Assembly: GCA_000151295.1 (NCBI GenBank) | Contig: GG745328.1 | Location: 2,831,380 to 2,895,379, forward strand | Source of the DNA: Allomyces macrogynus ATCC 38327 | Taxonomy: Eukaryota > Blastocladiomycota > Blastocladiomycetes > Blastocladiales > Blastocladiaceae | Length of the DNA: 64,000 nt | Direction of reading: 5' to 3' | Shown: in pieces, positions 22,440 to 33,790 of the stretch | How positions within the stretch are numbered: position 1 is the first letter of the stretch | How the letters are laid out: each line of letters starts with the position of its first letter | Program-made: the position numbers and the translations under genes | Notes under the pieces: model-generated | The model's input: the letters and a program-made list of their open reading frames with translations, nothing else | What the model was told of the DNA's origin: nothing | The model's database searches: none

Positions 22440-25400
22440 ATGACGCGGTCACTCAACCATGTTCTTCAAGATCTGTACGCGCTGGGCGACTCGCCCGCCG
22501 CCAAGCTGCAGCGCACCCATCATGTCTGCAGTCAGCTGACAGAGGCCATGAAGTGGTCGCTGGAGCACAACGGTCGGGTTGCCATGCTTTCGGTCGTGCT
22601 TGAACGACTATTTGCTCATATGATTAAGCGTGCTCAGATATCCCGGTCAATGAAATCAATCCCGAAGTGGAGCTCATCAAGACGGCACCAATACTTCGCG
22701 ACCACTTGTTTTCCGAGCTCAACCGTTCGTAGCGCCGACCACCTTGCAATAATCCATTTCGCTCTGATGCAGTCGCGATCCCGTTTGTTTTGACCACGGT
22801 GATCCACGTGCTACGTTTGCAAATGCAGGGTATTTGGGCGACTGCTTGCACGTCGCGGATCAAGAACTGATTGCGGCTCAACCTGATACGAACGAGTCGG
22901 TGCGTATCGTCTCGTTCATCTCTGTCAATCCAAGTGCATCTAGGGAGCTGATTCATGCATCTTCCAAAGATTCGACGTGCCCTCGCGCATCTCGAGCACC
23001 TCCACCGTGCGCACGGCATCGTAGCTGGATGGCTGCAACTGCTCGATGCTCCCGCCACGACCCGGGCCGAATTTGCCCTTCTCTTCCAGGCGTACGGTTC
23101 GCACATCTTCCAAGACCGCGTCGTCCAGCACCAACTCGCGACGCTGATCGCAACCCCGTCCACCTCGCTCGACTACTTATGGGGTCGGCGGCCGGTCGTG
23201 GCGACGCGGTACGTTCAGGGGGCACTCCAGTCGCTCCTGTCCACGCAAGAGGCCAGGAACGTTCTTCTCGGCGTTGCCGAGTACTCAAGGTCCCCACGTC
23301 CTGCCCGTGCTGCCGTCTTTGCCGCATCTGCCGGAATGATCCCCATCATTCGCGACCTCGGGCTCCTCGCGCCGCTCCGACCGACCATCTTGCGGCGGGT
23401 GCAAGACCACGTGGCCGACTACGTTGCACAGACGTGTGCCGAGGTCGGGCTCGACGTGCGCGCAATTGACGTGTGCCTGTACACAGTGACCGAGTTTGCG
23501 GTGCCGCGGCTCGCGGGGACCAATTGTTTCGGGACCAAGGAGGAGATGATCGATGCGCTCGAGCAGCTGGTTGTGGCCGTCATGCACGCCATGGTGGACG
23601 CGCGCGCGCCCGCGATCGTGGATATGGTCGTTGACTTGGGTGCATCCGAGGGCGCGAGGTCAGACCTCAAGGTTCGCTGGTTTGCTTCGCTTCGATTCCA
23701 ATCGTCGCCCACGGACGTTCTCCTCCCCTGACCTTAGATTGCGCTCGAAGCCACCAAGCGTGTCGCTGACGTTGCCGCCATTGCGAATAGCGCCATGACG
23801 CAGCGATTTGCGCACCTGGGACAATCGAGCACGGACCTCTTGTTTTACCTGTCCAATGCGACGCGGCTGTGCCAGTACCTCGACGCGTCGGGCGAGCTGT
23901 TTGCCGCGGCGACGCCCGACCTCGCCGCCTACTTTCGCACGCGCACAGACGCGATGCCGGCGATTCTCGAATTTGTATTGGGTTCGGGCCGTGCGCTGCT
24001 TGCTGAGTCGCACGGCCGCGAGACCCGCGAGCATGACGAGATTATGTTCACGGACACGATTGATTTTTCGGGCGTCGATGAGGATGCGTCCACTCTGAGT
24101 ACGTACCGAACGCTGGTTGAAACTGGCACGGGCCTCGCAACTCATTCTCACTTCGTCGCGAGTTTAGGTACCCGCGGTCTCCGCGCACCGCCTGACACGC
24201 TGAGTCTGGTCCTGAACGTCTACAGCTCAAAAGACGTGTTCATGAACGTCTACCGCGCGGGACTGGCCGACCGCATCCTCAAGGCCATGTCGGTGACGAG
24301 TGCGGCGCTCGACGTCAAGGCTGAGAAGGACGTGCTCAGTAAATTGCGGGTCCGGTTCGGTGCCAAGGCCGTGGTCGCGTGCGACGACATGATTCGCGAC
24401 TTGGAGGCGAGCCAGGCGCTCAACGTTGCGTATGCCGGCGTGTGTAAGCCCGACGAGGTGTGAAGTCCACTTTGGACATTGTTCGACATGCCTGGGGGTT
24501 CGGAGACTAACGCGGTCGTTATGATTTAGCCATCCATGATCGCGCTCGTTGTTTCCGATGTGATGTGGCCCGAGGACGAGAAGCAGGAGTACCAGTTCCA
24601 CCCGGGGATTCAACGGTTCGCATCATTTATTCTCTTTTTCCCGCGACGACTTGGACCCGGCAAACTGATATATGTTGGCCAATGACTTGTTCGCCCGCGC
24701 ATAGTGCACACTCTCACTACCTGACCACGTTCCAAGCGCATCGCCCGCTGCGAAATCTCGAGTGGCTCCCGCACCACGGCCACATTGTGCTCGAGGTCAC
24801 GCTCGACGACGGGGTCTCGCACGACATCGCGTGCATGCCCACGACCGCCGACGTGTTCCTGCACCTTCAGGACTTGCACCTTGACGCCGCCCCTACGCGC
24901 GAGGCCGTCGTGACCGCGCTCGCCGCGGCAACGCACAGCACCGCCGCACACGTCCGCACCGCCCTCGACTTCTGGGTCACCGAAGGGTTCCTGGACCGCA
25001 GCACCTACGCGCCGCTCCCCTCTCGCTTGCTCGGCACCCGCCTGACAACCATCTCCACGGCCGCCGCCGCACGACCACGCCCGTCGTCACCGATTCCCGA
25101 CATCCTGCACGACCCGGCCTTCTTTGCGGCCCCGTTGAGTTCCATGACGGTTAAGTCGGACGCGCCAGTCCTGTCTGCCCGCGACAAGGCGTTGGCCACA
25201 GTCCTCGACGCGCCCCCCGTCCCTGGCACATCGACCGCGCGCATCGATCAGATTGCGCGGTTTGCGCCGATTGTGTTAGGCCGTGGCCCGGCGCCGTCGC
25301 TGACGCGATTGCAGGAGGGATTGCGCATGTTTGGTGTGGCGAATGTGACGCCGGCGGAGATGGCGTTTGTCGTGGGCAAGCTCGTGCGTGAGAAGAAGGT

Positions 25401-25455
25401 GGATGTGAATGAGAAGGGCGAGTATGTCAAGGCGCTGCCGCCGCCGTCACCTTGA
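22440..25455 (+). CDS. APC2: anaphase-promoting complex subunit 2 (cullin-like)
   Basis: Eight exons (22440-22572, 22638-22724, 22829-22899, 22970-23671, 23738-24098, 24168-24457, 24530-24615, 24705-25455) total 826 residues, against 822 in human. The first junction uses a weak GTCGGG donor and is the least certain; the rest close in phase. The cullin-homology part reads [25 protein letters not shown], then [23 protein letters not shown]. The C-terminal winged helix ([28 protein letters not shown]) recruits the E2/APC11 RING module. It is a ubiquitin-ligase scaffold driving mitotic exit. Confidence 0.9.
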
Positions 25456-25981
25456 GTTGAGGAAATGGGAAGGAGTGGTATCGGGTTTGTTGTCATGAGA
25501 GGGTGGCGGACGAATAGTACCATGTCGCAGTTGATGGGGGGTTATCGATTGTCTCCACAGCGGAACTGAAGACATGACAAACACCTTACAAACTGGAATA
25601 CACACAAGAACGCGGTTCAGAGCCTGCAATGCATCAGCGCTGCACAAGAACACGGGTCTGGAGGCCTGGAACTGGTCGCGGAGCAGTGCGAGGCGCGGTA
25701 GGGGGGGGGGGGGGGTTGGACGGACGTGTTGGACGTGAAGTCGCGACTGATCAATTGTATTGGTTTACACAATAGCTCTGGCCAACACGAGGAGTTCGGC
25801 ACTGTTGATTAGCGTCCTCGGTTCGCTTGGCTGGTCGGGCGATCGACGGCAGACTCTTGACGCCAAACGCGATAATAGGCCATGCGCAAGTGTACGTGAT
25901 CCGTTTCCCTGCTCGCGCTCGATCTACGCCGAGTCGCGGAAGTGCCGCAATTGACGCGATGCATTGCTAACGCTGCTCTAG
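25456..25981. other. intergenic with G15 homopolymer
   Basis: Contains a run of 15 G at 25701-25715. The right end has a branch-like GCTAACG and the acceptor CTCTAG at 25981, implying an upstream, unplaced first exon of the next gene. Confidence 0.4.
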
Positions 25982-26975
25982 TCGCGACGGACGACGCGCC
26001 CTCGCCCGTTGGGCGCTCCCACCAATACCGCCGGCACGCCACCGTCGCCGCCCACGACGCGTCCGCGGCGCCGCGGCCACGTCCCTCGTCGTCATCCGCG
26101 CCGGCGGAACCGCCTGCGCCGCAGCAGCTCGACGGGCCACCGTCGCTGCCGCCATCGCCGTCCGGCCGGCCAACAGCACACGCACGGTCGACGGTGACGG
26201 CGACCAGGCCATCGCCGCACGCACAGCCGCCACCATCGCAAGCCGACGACCGCCGCTCCCGCCGCTCCCGCGACACAGGTACCGATTATGTACTGGTGCT
26301 TAACCAAGTTCAGAAGGAGGGTGTTCGGGACTTGCAATTGGCTGATGTGGCCGGTGATTCACGTATAGGGTGGGGCAGCAGCAGCGTCGACCACGACCGG
26401 TCCGCGCCCACGACCGCCCATTGTCCACATGCCTCCGCGGCAGAACCTTGCGCAAATCATGCAGGAGCGCTGGCAGAACCGCCCGCGGACCTTGTCGTAC
26501 GAGGAACGCATGGAAGAAATGCGGGCGCGGCAGAAGCGCGGTTCGTGATCGCCGTTTGGCCTCCCTCCGTCTCCGTCTTCTTAATGGCAGATACCCTGAC
26601 GCGATTGCATTCCGTTTGGTAGAAACTGCCGGTGCCGTGGGCGGGATGGCGGCCGCGTCGACCACCCGCATGTTCCAGTATCCGTCGCGCATCGTGGACC
26701 ACAGGAAGTGAAAAATTGATCTCGCAAACAAGAAGCAGAACGTGCTCGAAAAGGCCAAATGTCTCATGGGTTCGTCGTGCATTTGTCGCCCCGCCACGGC
26801 CGCGCCGCATGCTAACGCTCGTCTTTCCCCTTGAGTAGTGGCTGATTTCTCGACTGAGTTCCAGTTTCCGACGTCTCACGAGGAGATCTATGTCGAGCGG
26901 CTGCCGCGATTGACGGCGGCCCAGTTCAGGGCGTATCGGACGGGGATGAGCCGGGATCGGAAGAACGCACTGTAA
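25982..26975 (+). pseudogene. unidentified multi-exon gene with an in-frame TGA
   Basis: Four in-phase blocks (25982-26278, 26379-26540, 26623-26769, 26839-26975) encode a Pro/Ser/Ala-rich segment. Next comes a basic-acidic helix (SYEERMEEMRARQKR), then RMFQYPSRIVDHRK, then KIDLANKKQNVLEKAKCLM, and finally ADFSTEFQFPTSHEEIYVER ending SRDRKNAL with TAA. Between HRK and KID the frame carries TGA at 26709-26711. The sequence either side reads as one protein and no intron fits there, so it is a nonsense change or an error. The first coding exon was not found. Family not recognised. Confidence 0.5.
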
Positions 26976-27179
26976 GCCGCGTCCGCCAAGTTCTCGGTGT
27001 CCGATTCGGGCGACGACGACGAGCCTATTGACGACGAGTACGACGAGGCCTACGCCGTCTCTGGCGAGGCGGGTTCGGCCGACGTCGACGTCGACGTGTG
27101 GGACGACGCCTTCGATGACGAGGCCTACTCGGTCTCTGACGAGGCAGGTAGCAATGTCGACGAGGAAGATGACGAGTGA
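26976..27179 (+). pseudogene. orphan acidic-tail fragment of the secreted family
   Basis: Starting with the codon after the TAA at 26973-26975 and in the same frame, 67 codons read AKFSVSDSGDDDEPIDDEYD, then a VWDDAFDDEAYSVSDEAG repeat, then TGA. AKFSVS is the exact start of the acidic tail in members A, B and C (AKFSVSESGYDYASFDD). No signal-peptide exon or globular domain accompanies it. It appears to be a displaced tail fragment. Confidence 0.7.
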
Positions 27180-27928
27180 CGACACTCGTTAGGGGCGCAA
27201 TCGGGTGCTGGTTCGGGGATGCGGTGCGGGTGAGAGCGGATGAAGTGTGATGGTGTTGCAGAGGTTGGCCATACATTTAGCGTGGTTTTCAAGCTGACCT
27301 TTGTTGCATCAATAATGTGCTTCCTGTGGGCGTCACACCACCATCAACCTTCTTCCTGATCTGACCCAATCCGACTGCACGTGCCGCAAATACAAAACGA
27401 ATATGTCGAGCACGTCGCTGTTCGCAAAAGCGAGCGTCGTGGTTGCCCTGGTGGCGGTGCCAGATTACGCCAAGTAGCTGACGTTTGGTCGATTCAGACA
27501 CCTCAATGCCGGGCTACTCTGACGTTACGCGAAGAGTCGCTCAAAAAGGGAGAACTTTCCGCTGCGGTTGGTATCTATTTACGTGTTATCTCTTGGTGAC
27601 AAAGACATGTTGGACCGCTTCACAGGTTCTTTCTGACTTCTTTCTCTAGAAGATGCAAGAGACGTGATCCAGTGGCTGCGACGACTCGTTGGGTGCAAGT
27701 GCACGGCGAGATGCTTGATTCAGAAGCAAAGCAATTCCAATTTATCAGCCGCAAATCAATGCAAAAAGTAACCGCCATCTCAACCCCGCCCAGAATCCTT
27801 GACCAGCAAGCATCCATAAACGTGGGCGCGACCGGGAGGAAAGAAAAAAGAGTCATCGCAGGACATCAGCAAAGAGCAACGCTTGCTCGACACTCTCCAC
27901 TCCTACCCTGGCACCGCGCGCGCGCGGT
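27180..27928. other. intergenic, no gene seen
   Basis: 749 bp between the tail fragment and the member A stop codon, AT-richer than flanks. No repeat or ORF of note. Confidence 0.4.
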
Positions 27929-29424
27929 CTAGTACTCGTCGTCGGCCGCGTCCTCGTTATACGCATCCTCGACCGAGAAATCGCCCTCGTACATGTCCTC
28001 CCACATCTCGTCGCCATCATAGGCCGCGTCCTCCGAGATAGAGAAGCCCTCGCCGTCGTAGGCGTCCTCGGCGTCGTTTTCCTCAGCGTCATCGGCCGTG
28101 GCAAAGCCAAACTCCGGGTTGAAGTCAACGCGCGGCGACTCTAGGGAGAAAACGTCTGCGGAGTAGAGGAACCCCGTGGCGTCGTCCCACTGGTCGTTAT
28201 CGCCCTCGTCGGTCACATCCTCGGACACCGAGAAATCGCCCTCGTAGTTGTCCTCCCACATGTCGTCGTAGGTCTCGTCCCACGAGTCGTCAAACGAAGC
28301 GTAGTCGTAGCCCGACTCAGACACCGAGAACTTGGCCTTGGTGCCAGCGGCCGTCGTCGGCTTGCGCATGGGCTGCGAGCCGTGAAACTGCACTTTGAAC
28401 CCCTTGATCTGCAAGATCGAGTGGTCCATGCACTTGGTCGTCGACGCGTGGTCGTGCGCCGCCTGCAGCGTAATCGGCGCCAACGTGGCCGAGAGCTTGG
28501 ACACGGGCACGCGCAGCTTGAGCGTCTCGTACTGGTCTGACCCGTGCGACCCCTTGGGGAACCGCAACCCGCCAAGGGGCTTGCCACCGTGGAAGACGGT
28601 GATGGCCGTGTCGGACTTGTGGCACGTCGGTGGCGTGCCAGGCTTCGTCTTGCGCTGCACAGGCTTCTTGGCCTGCGCCTTGATCTGCGCAGTGAACGTC
28701 ACGTACTTGGTGCCGACCGGGATCGAGAGCGGCTTGGCCGTCTGGAAGCCGTACTTGTGGATCACTCCGTTGCCGGCCGTCAGGCCCTTGCGCACAAGAC
28801 GGACCGACCCGTCGGCGCCATGCTGGATCGCGGCCGGGAAGGGCGGGTCAACGAACGGCACCAAGCCCGCGGGCGCCCTGTGCGCGCCGGGTGCGGCAGC
28901 CGTCGACATGACTAGCAGTACGGAGAACGGGACGTCAGCTTCATGGTTCCCCACTCAAACACGCTTCACCATGAAGAAACAGAAAACGAGAAGCACGTAC
29001 GCGCCGCCGTCTTGGTCTTGGGCTTCTTGCTCTTGATCGTCTTGAGCTGCTGCTCGAGCATGTGCCGGTGCGGGTGGTTCGCCGGGAGGCCCTTGATCTG
29101 CTTCGAGAGCGCCGCGATCTTGCGCGCGCGCGCCGACGGCTTCGACCCCGTGCGCTTGATCGGGCGGCCGCCCTTGACCGTGTTGGCCACCATCGGACCG
29201 TGCCCCTTGCGCGGACCAGACCCAGCGACCGTCCACGACTTGACCGTCTTCGCCTTCATGTTGCGCGAGTTGTGGGCGACGCGCTCACCCATGTGCTTGA
29301 TCGACTCGGACACCTTGAGGAACGACGGCACGTTCTTGCTCGTCTCGACTTGCTGCGCGTCGGCCGTGGCCGCAATGGCGAACACGGCGGCAACCGTGGC
29401 GAGGATCAGGGACGGGCACTTCAT
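27929..29424 (-). CDS. secreted dipolar protein, family member A
   Basis: Two exons (29424-29001, 28911-27929; phase-1 intron, donor GTACGTG, acceptor CTAG) give 468 residues. Exon 1 has a signal peptide (MKCPSLILATVAAVFAIAA, cleavage near ADAQ), then a Lys/Arg-rich segment with GGRPIKR and GLPANHPHR, ending KTKTAA. Exon 2 begins LMSTAAAPGAH. Its globular part reads FVDPPFPAAIQHGADGSVRL, YGFQTAKPLSIPVGTKYVTF and CMDHSILQIKGFKVQFHG, then an Asp/Glu/Tyr/Trp tail with repeats of the type SVSEDAAYDGDEMWED. No known domain is recognised. The protein is probably exported. A TATA box lies 116 bp upstream. Confidence 0.85.
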
Positions 29425-29539
29425 GGTGGACAAGTACAGAGGTAAAGAGAGAAAGAGTGGGCGTCTGGCACGTTGAACCGCGTCGGAAGTCGGTAGGCAA
29501 GTGGAGAGCGGCGGCCAGCGGAAGGGGACTCGCGCCGAC

Positions 29540-29545
29540 TTTATA
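29540..29545 (-). promoter_or_regulatory. TATA box of family member A
   Basis: TATAAA on the minus strand, 116 bp upstream of the ATG at 29424. Confidence 0.6.
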
Positions 29546-30652
29546 GCGAGCCCTCGAAGGGGTCGTGGGGCGTGGAGCGAGGCCGAGGGACATCAGCCTG
29601 GCAAACGCTTGCGTGAGGGTGCGCTGTTGGAACTTCGTCTGGGATCGTGGCGGCGAGGTTCTGCTCTCCCTTGTGCTGCACCGACCCACGGCGGTTCCCA
29701 AGATCCGCTGTTCCCACGTCGTCGTTCGCATGTTCCTGCTTCATGACCCGAGAGAGCGGTTCGAGCAGGCGATCGCAGTTGCCGTTGGGCCAGCTGTGGG
29801 AGGAGAAGCATTGTCGTGGTTGTTAGCATGTTGGGAGAATGGCGCGCGATGAGAACTGGAGCGTCGCGGTCACGTGTATCTTGCATCTGTCAAAAGATGT
29901 GTTTCTGATAACGGTCGAACCAACCTGTCTGCTGTAGGCTGCCTTGTCGACCATAGCCGCCCGTCCGGCGCCAGCCTCGCCTGCGACCCGGCACCGCGTT
30001 CCAGTAGTGGGCCAGGGCGTGTCGACCAGCCTGGCGGGCGGTCACCACCAACAGAAGCGGCTGATCTGGCCGGGAGCACATTTGACGTGGGAATGATCAG
30101 GTGGAGAGAAAAAATTGGTTGAATGGGCGACATAAAGCCGTGCGACCAATTGTTGAAAATGGCACGTGCTCGACGTGTGGGCGACCAGTGCTGTGACGCG
30201 AGACGACATGAGTTGGCTCCACGAACACGAACGCCGACGATGAGTTGCGCTGTGCGCGCTGTCGCGAGTGATGAGTGATGCACGCGCGCCGGGAGTAGCC
30301 CGCGACGTTGGGGGTCAGTGCGCCCGCGCGGTTGCTTGCTTGTTCTTGCGACGATGCATCCGTCACTCCACATAATTAGCTGTGGAAATCTGGTGGAGAG
30401 CGTTGGAAACGATGCGCAGAAACAAATTTCTTGCGCTGTGCCCTGCCGGTCGAGAGCGGCGGCCAACTTGGCCGTCGAATGCGGCAAGGACCTGGCGAAA
30501 TGGAATGGGGACGGCAACAGAAAACAAAAACTCTCACCAAGCTAGCGTTCGTTTTGTAGAAATGAAACATTTACCTCAACGCATTCGTGCGATCCACCTC
30601 GCTCATGTCCTCGCCAATGGCGGCCATGGCCATCGTGCCTGTGCTGGCAGGC
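29546..30652. other. intergenic, no gene seen
   Basis: 1.1 kb between the member A promoter and the degraded copy G. Open frames on both strands are random in composition. Confidence 0.4.
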
Positions 30653-31110
30653 CTAGTAGCTGTCATCGTACTCGTCAGACTCCTCAACGGCATCCACATC
30701 CAGGGCGTACAAGCCGCCCAAGTTGGTTTCGCTCAGGTAGCCCGACTAGAGGAACCCCGTGCCTTCGTCCCACAGGTCGTCGCCCTCGTCGGCGTCCTCA
30801 TCGATCGAGAAATCGAGGTCGTGGTCAAACGCATCGCCCTCGCCGTCGTAGGCGTCGTAGTCGTACCTCGACTCGACTCGACCGAGAACCCGGCGTTGAA
30901 GGCCCCCATCGAGTTGACGCGCGGCATATCACCCGGCATGGGCCGCTCCGTGAAGAACATGGCCTGCACGTTTTTGACCTTTGGAGAATGGAATTTTGCC
31001 CTCCCCGAATCAACTCGTGGGGGTGGCCCGCCTTGTAGGGGAGCCGACGGTCGCTGCGGTTCCCCCGCAAACTGCTTCATGCTGCGGCTCATGTTATTCA
31101 TCAACCCGAA
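30653..31110 (-). pseudogene. degraded family copy G
   Basis: The minus strand encodes the end of the globular domain (KVKNVQAMFF) and a tail with family phrasing (FNAGFSVES, then YDYDAYDGEG, then FSIDEDADEGDDLWDEGTGFL). The frame breaks at a triplicated TCGAG 5-mer (30867-30881); two copies would restore it. The tail then meets TAG at 30746-30748 where member A has a Tyr codon (ATGFLYS). The remnant ends with TAG at 30653-30655. No exon 1 is seen. Confidence 0.65.
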
Positions 31111-31370
31111 ACAAAAAAAACATCAGCGACGCCCTTGTCGCCCACTTGACGACGCTTCGGCCCCATTGCCTTGTCGCCGCGTCGTCCTCAATGTTCATTT
31201 CCTTCCACCCTCGTTGCGCCTTGCCCTGCTGCCTCATCATGGCGCGCGCACGTCACTTGTTACACACTCTCCCGGGTGCCCGAACGCGTCTCGCGCCGTG
31301 TCCCCGGTCGGTTGATGAGCCGTAGCGTCTGCAACGACACTTGAGCCTGCACTGTTCAACACACGCTTCA

Positions 31371-33188
31371 TTACCGCAGTCCAATCCCTTCGCCATTCGC
31401 AATCGCCGCGAGCAACTTCTGCCGAAGCTTGTCGCGCTCCGCATACTCGGGCAACAACAGCGCGTCGAAGCACACATGCGCCGATGGGACCCGGTCCGAG
31501 TCGGCGCCCGCGCGCACGATCACAAGCAAGCGTGCGAGTCCACGGACGGGAGAGCGGTCCGATCCGGCCACAAACTACAGCAGTTGCCGGTGCTGCGCCA
31601 AATCGAGGTCGTGCACGACCGACCAGAACCACCTATAATTGGATGGAGAAGGGAGTCGCAAGCGTGAAAAGTATCAGCGAGGGGCTGGTACGAGCTGAAT
31701 AACGGGCGAGTCGGCCGTGAACCCGTCGTATGTGGCGCGCACCATGACTGTACATCCGTATTGCGTGGGCACGCCGACTGTGAAGTTGCGGCAGTATACG
31801 TCCTCGAGATCGTTGCCCTCATACGCTGCGGGGTCGACCAGACCCTTGCCGAGATCCGGATCGATTTCGGTCAGCTCAGCGAGAGTCACACGCTCGTTGG
31901 CGAGCTTCTTGTACAGAGCGAGTGGGAACGGCACGTTGATGAGAATCTTGAGTCACGGTAGTCAGCAACTAGACGATGGATCCTCGCCGACAACCACCAA
32001 ACCAAGAGCGCGAAATGAACCGAATGAAAGACGGCGAGCCCAACCAACTTGCCAATCAGCTCATACTCTTCCAGCACCTCTGTTAGCACCGGCGTCCCGA
32101 CCCACGGCCGAAACCAGACTCCATGATTCCCCGCCGGCACAAACATGCCACACTCGGGCGCGACCACGTTGCGCATGACCAAATGCAACCACTCCTTTTG
32201 CACCCCGCCTGCATCTACGGCCACCTCGCCGACAAACTGCACCTTGAGCTGTTTGCGCAGTTCGGCCGCGGACACACTGGCGAGTTGCACGAACGTGTCG
32301 CGCACGACATGGTCCCGGCGCACGGAGAGTTTCAAGTACAGCACACGCACGCCAACAAACAGTGTCTGGTACTGCGCTACCTTGACTTCGGCGCGCATGG
32401 TCACGACCGCATCGAGCTTGAGCAGCGCGGCTTTGGTCGTGGGCGAGAGGAGGAATGGGAACGCGGCGAGCGACAGATCAACCACGCGCAGCGATTTCCA
32501 TTTCGTGTAGTCGTTGCGCAAGTTGAAGGAGGTGTTGATGTCCGGGTTATAGAAGGCCGATGCGGGTAGCAGGTCGTAAGTCTGGTTGATGTGATCTGGC
32601 GGAAAGACGGGCCATGAGCATTGTCAGCACATTGGGAGTGGAAAAGTCGCCGTTGGAATGTTTACGAACACATCATCGCCATGGTCTTGACCGCGTTGAC
32701 CAGTCCGTTGCGTCATTCCCCATTTGCAACCGGTACCCCACCCAATTTAATCGTGCACGACCAGCAGCCGGCGCATCACGCCGGCCCCGTGCGCTCGTGA
32801 CGGGACGCCTTTCGTGGTCGTGCAAGATCCACTGCGCCATGTCCGGCACGAGCTCACTTGGAATCCGACAAAACAGGTCGCAAACCGCAGTGGTCAAGTG
32901 CTTGGGCGCCAAGACGAGGTGAAACTCGCGCGAGGAGTTTTGCCGCGGCATGGAGCCGCGCCTCTTGTCGCCCAACTTGTCGTCTTCGTCGTCCTGCCAC
33001 AGGGAGCAGTAGCTGAGCAGGATCGGGATCGCGCCGGCGTCGACGACATCGAGGCCGAGATCGTACAGTGCAACAAAGTCGATCCGAGCGATGATCTTGG
33101 GCTCGACGAGTTCGTCGCCATCATTGGGGTCCTCACGTGAATCGTTGCCATCGCGGGAGCGGCCAGTAGACGGCGCCGGTGCTCGCCA
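31371..33188 (-). CDS. HECT-domain E3 ubiquitin ligase, apparently disrupted
   Basis: Recognisable blocks: LSVRRDHVVRDTFVQLASVS, LKVQFVGEVAVDAGGVQKEW, HLVMRNVVAPECGMF, then ILINVPFPLALYKKLANE, NFTVGVPTQYG and SPVIQ. After these come WFWSVVHDLDLAQHRQLL and the C-lobe RVPSAHVCFDALLLPEYAE, with the catalytic Cys in HVCFD. Exons in the HECT part are 32595-32021, 31946-31692 and 31632-31371. Two problems exist: the last junction is out of phase by one base with a normal GT donor, and TAG at 31575-31577 stands where HECT proteins have Gln (LLQFV). Both precede the catalytic Cys. Upstream exons (33188-32820, about) are coding but their junctions are unresolved. Resembles HUL4-type ligases. Confidence 0.65.
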
Positions 33189-33790
33189 CTAGATTGTCGG
33201 AGTTATTCAACGCTGGAGCACTGGAATGCAGTGTCGGTGCCGGAGCGACACGGTGGGCCTCGTCGTGTTCGCGAGCGTCGTTGGACAATGTAAATACGGT
33301 GGGCGCGGCCAATACAGCGGGCGCGGCCAACACGCGCAATTGTTGACCGGATGGAGCGAGCGGCTGTTGATCAGTCGAATATCAAACTGCAGCGAGTCTG
33401 GCGAGTGTTGTCGTTCTTGGTCGTGATGGCGCTTGAGCGGCCGCCCGTGGTTGAGGAGAAGTTGCGAGCGACGTGCTCAAGTCAGGGTTCGTTCCTTGGG
33501 TCGACAGCAAACGCCAAACTTGTGGAGGCGAAAAGAGTGAGAGTCTCGCAAATGTGGCTCCGGATCTCGGGCTTCGGCCTTCGGGTCGGCCGAGCTGACT
33601 GCCGTTGCCGGCCCGTACAAACTGCACTGCTCGGCACGATCCCCTCGCTCTCCTCGACCCTTCATAAAGCGGCAGGGCCCCCGTTCGCCACACTGACACA
33701 GGACCACGAGCGTCAGCAGCAGCAGCAACAGCAGCAGCACGCGATCAAGGAACACTAGCACCCACGCCAACCACAACGACCACAAAGACC
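33189..33790. promoter_or_regulatory. region between divergent HECT and ZADH2-like genes
   Basis: About 600 bp. It may hold the first HECT exons, since several minus-strand frames are open, but no junction could be fixed. A TCATAAAG TATA-like element at about 33663 could serve the rightward gene. Confidence 0.35.

Noticed and set aside
20415..22793. 792-codon plus-strand open frame
   Set aside because: It is antisense to the SLU7 exons; the minus-strand translation is clearly SLU7, and GC-rich codon bias leaves the opposite strand open.
27929..29424. Member A as a nuclear or chaperone protein because of its basic and acidic blocks
   Set aside because: All four intact members begin with a clear signal peptide, so an exported product is more consistent than a nuclear polyampholyte.
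31575..31577. UAG read as glutamine (alternative genetic code)
   Set aside because: TAG, TGA and TAA all terminate intact conserved genes here (for example IMP1 and fibrillarin TAG, APC2 TGA, PGM3 TAA), so reassignment is unlikely.
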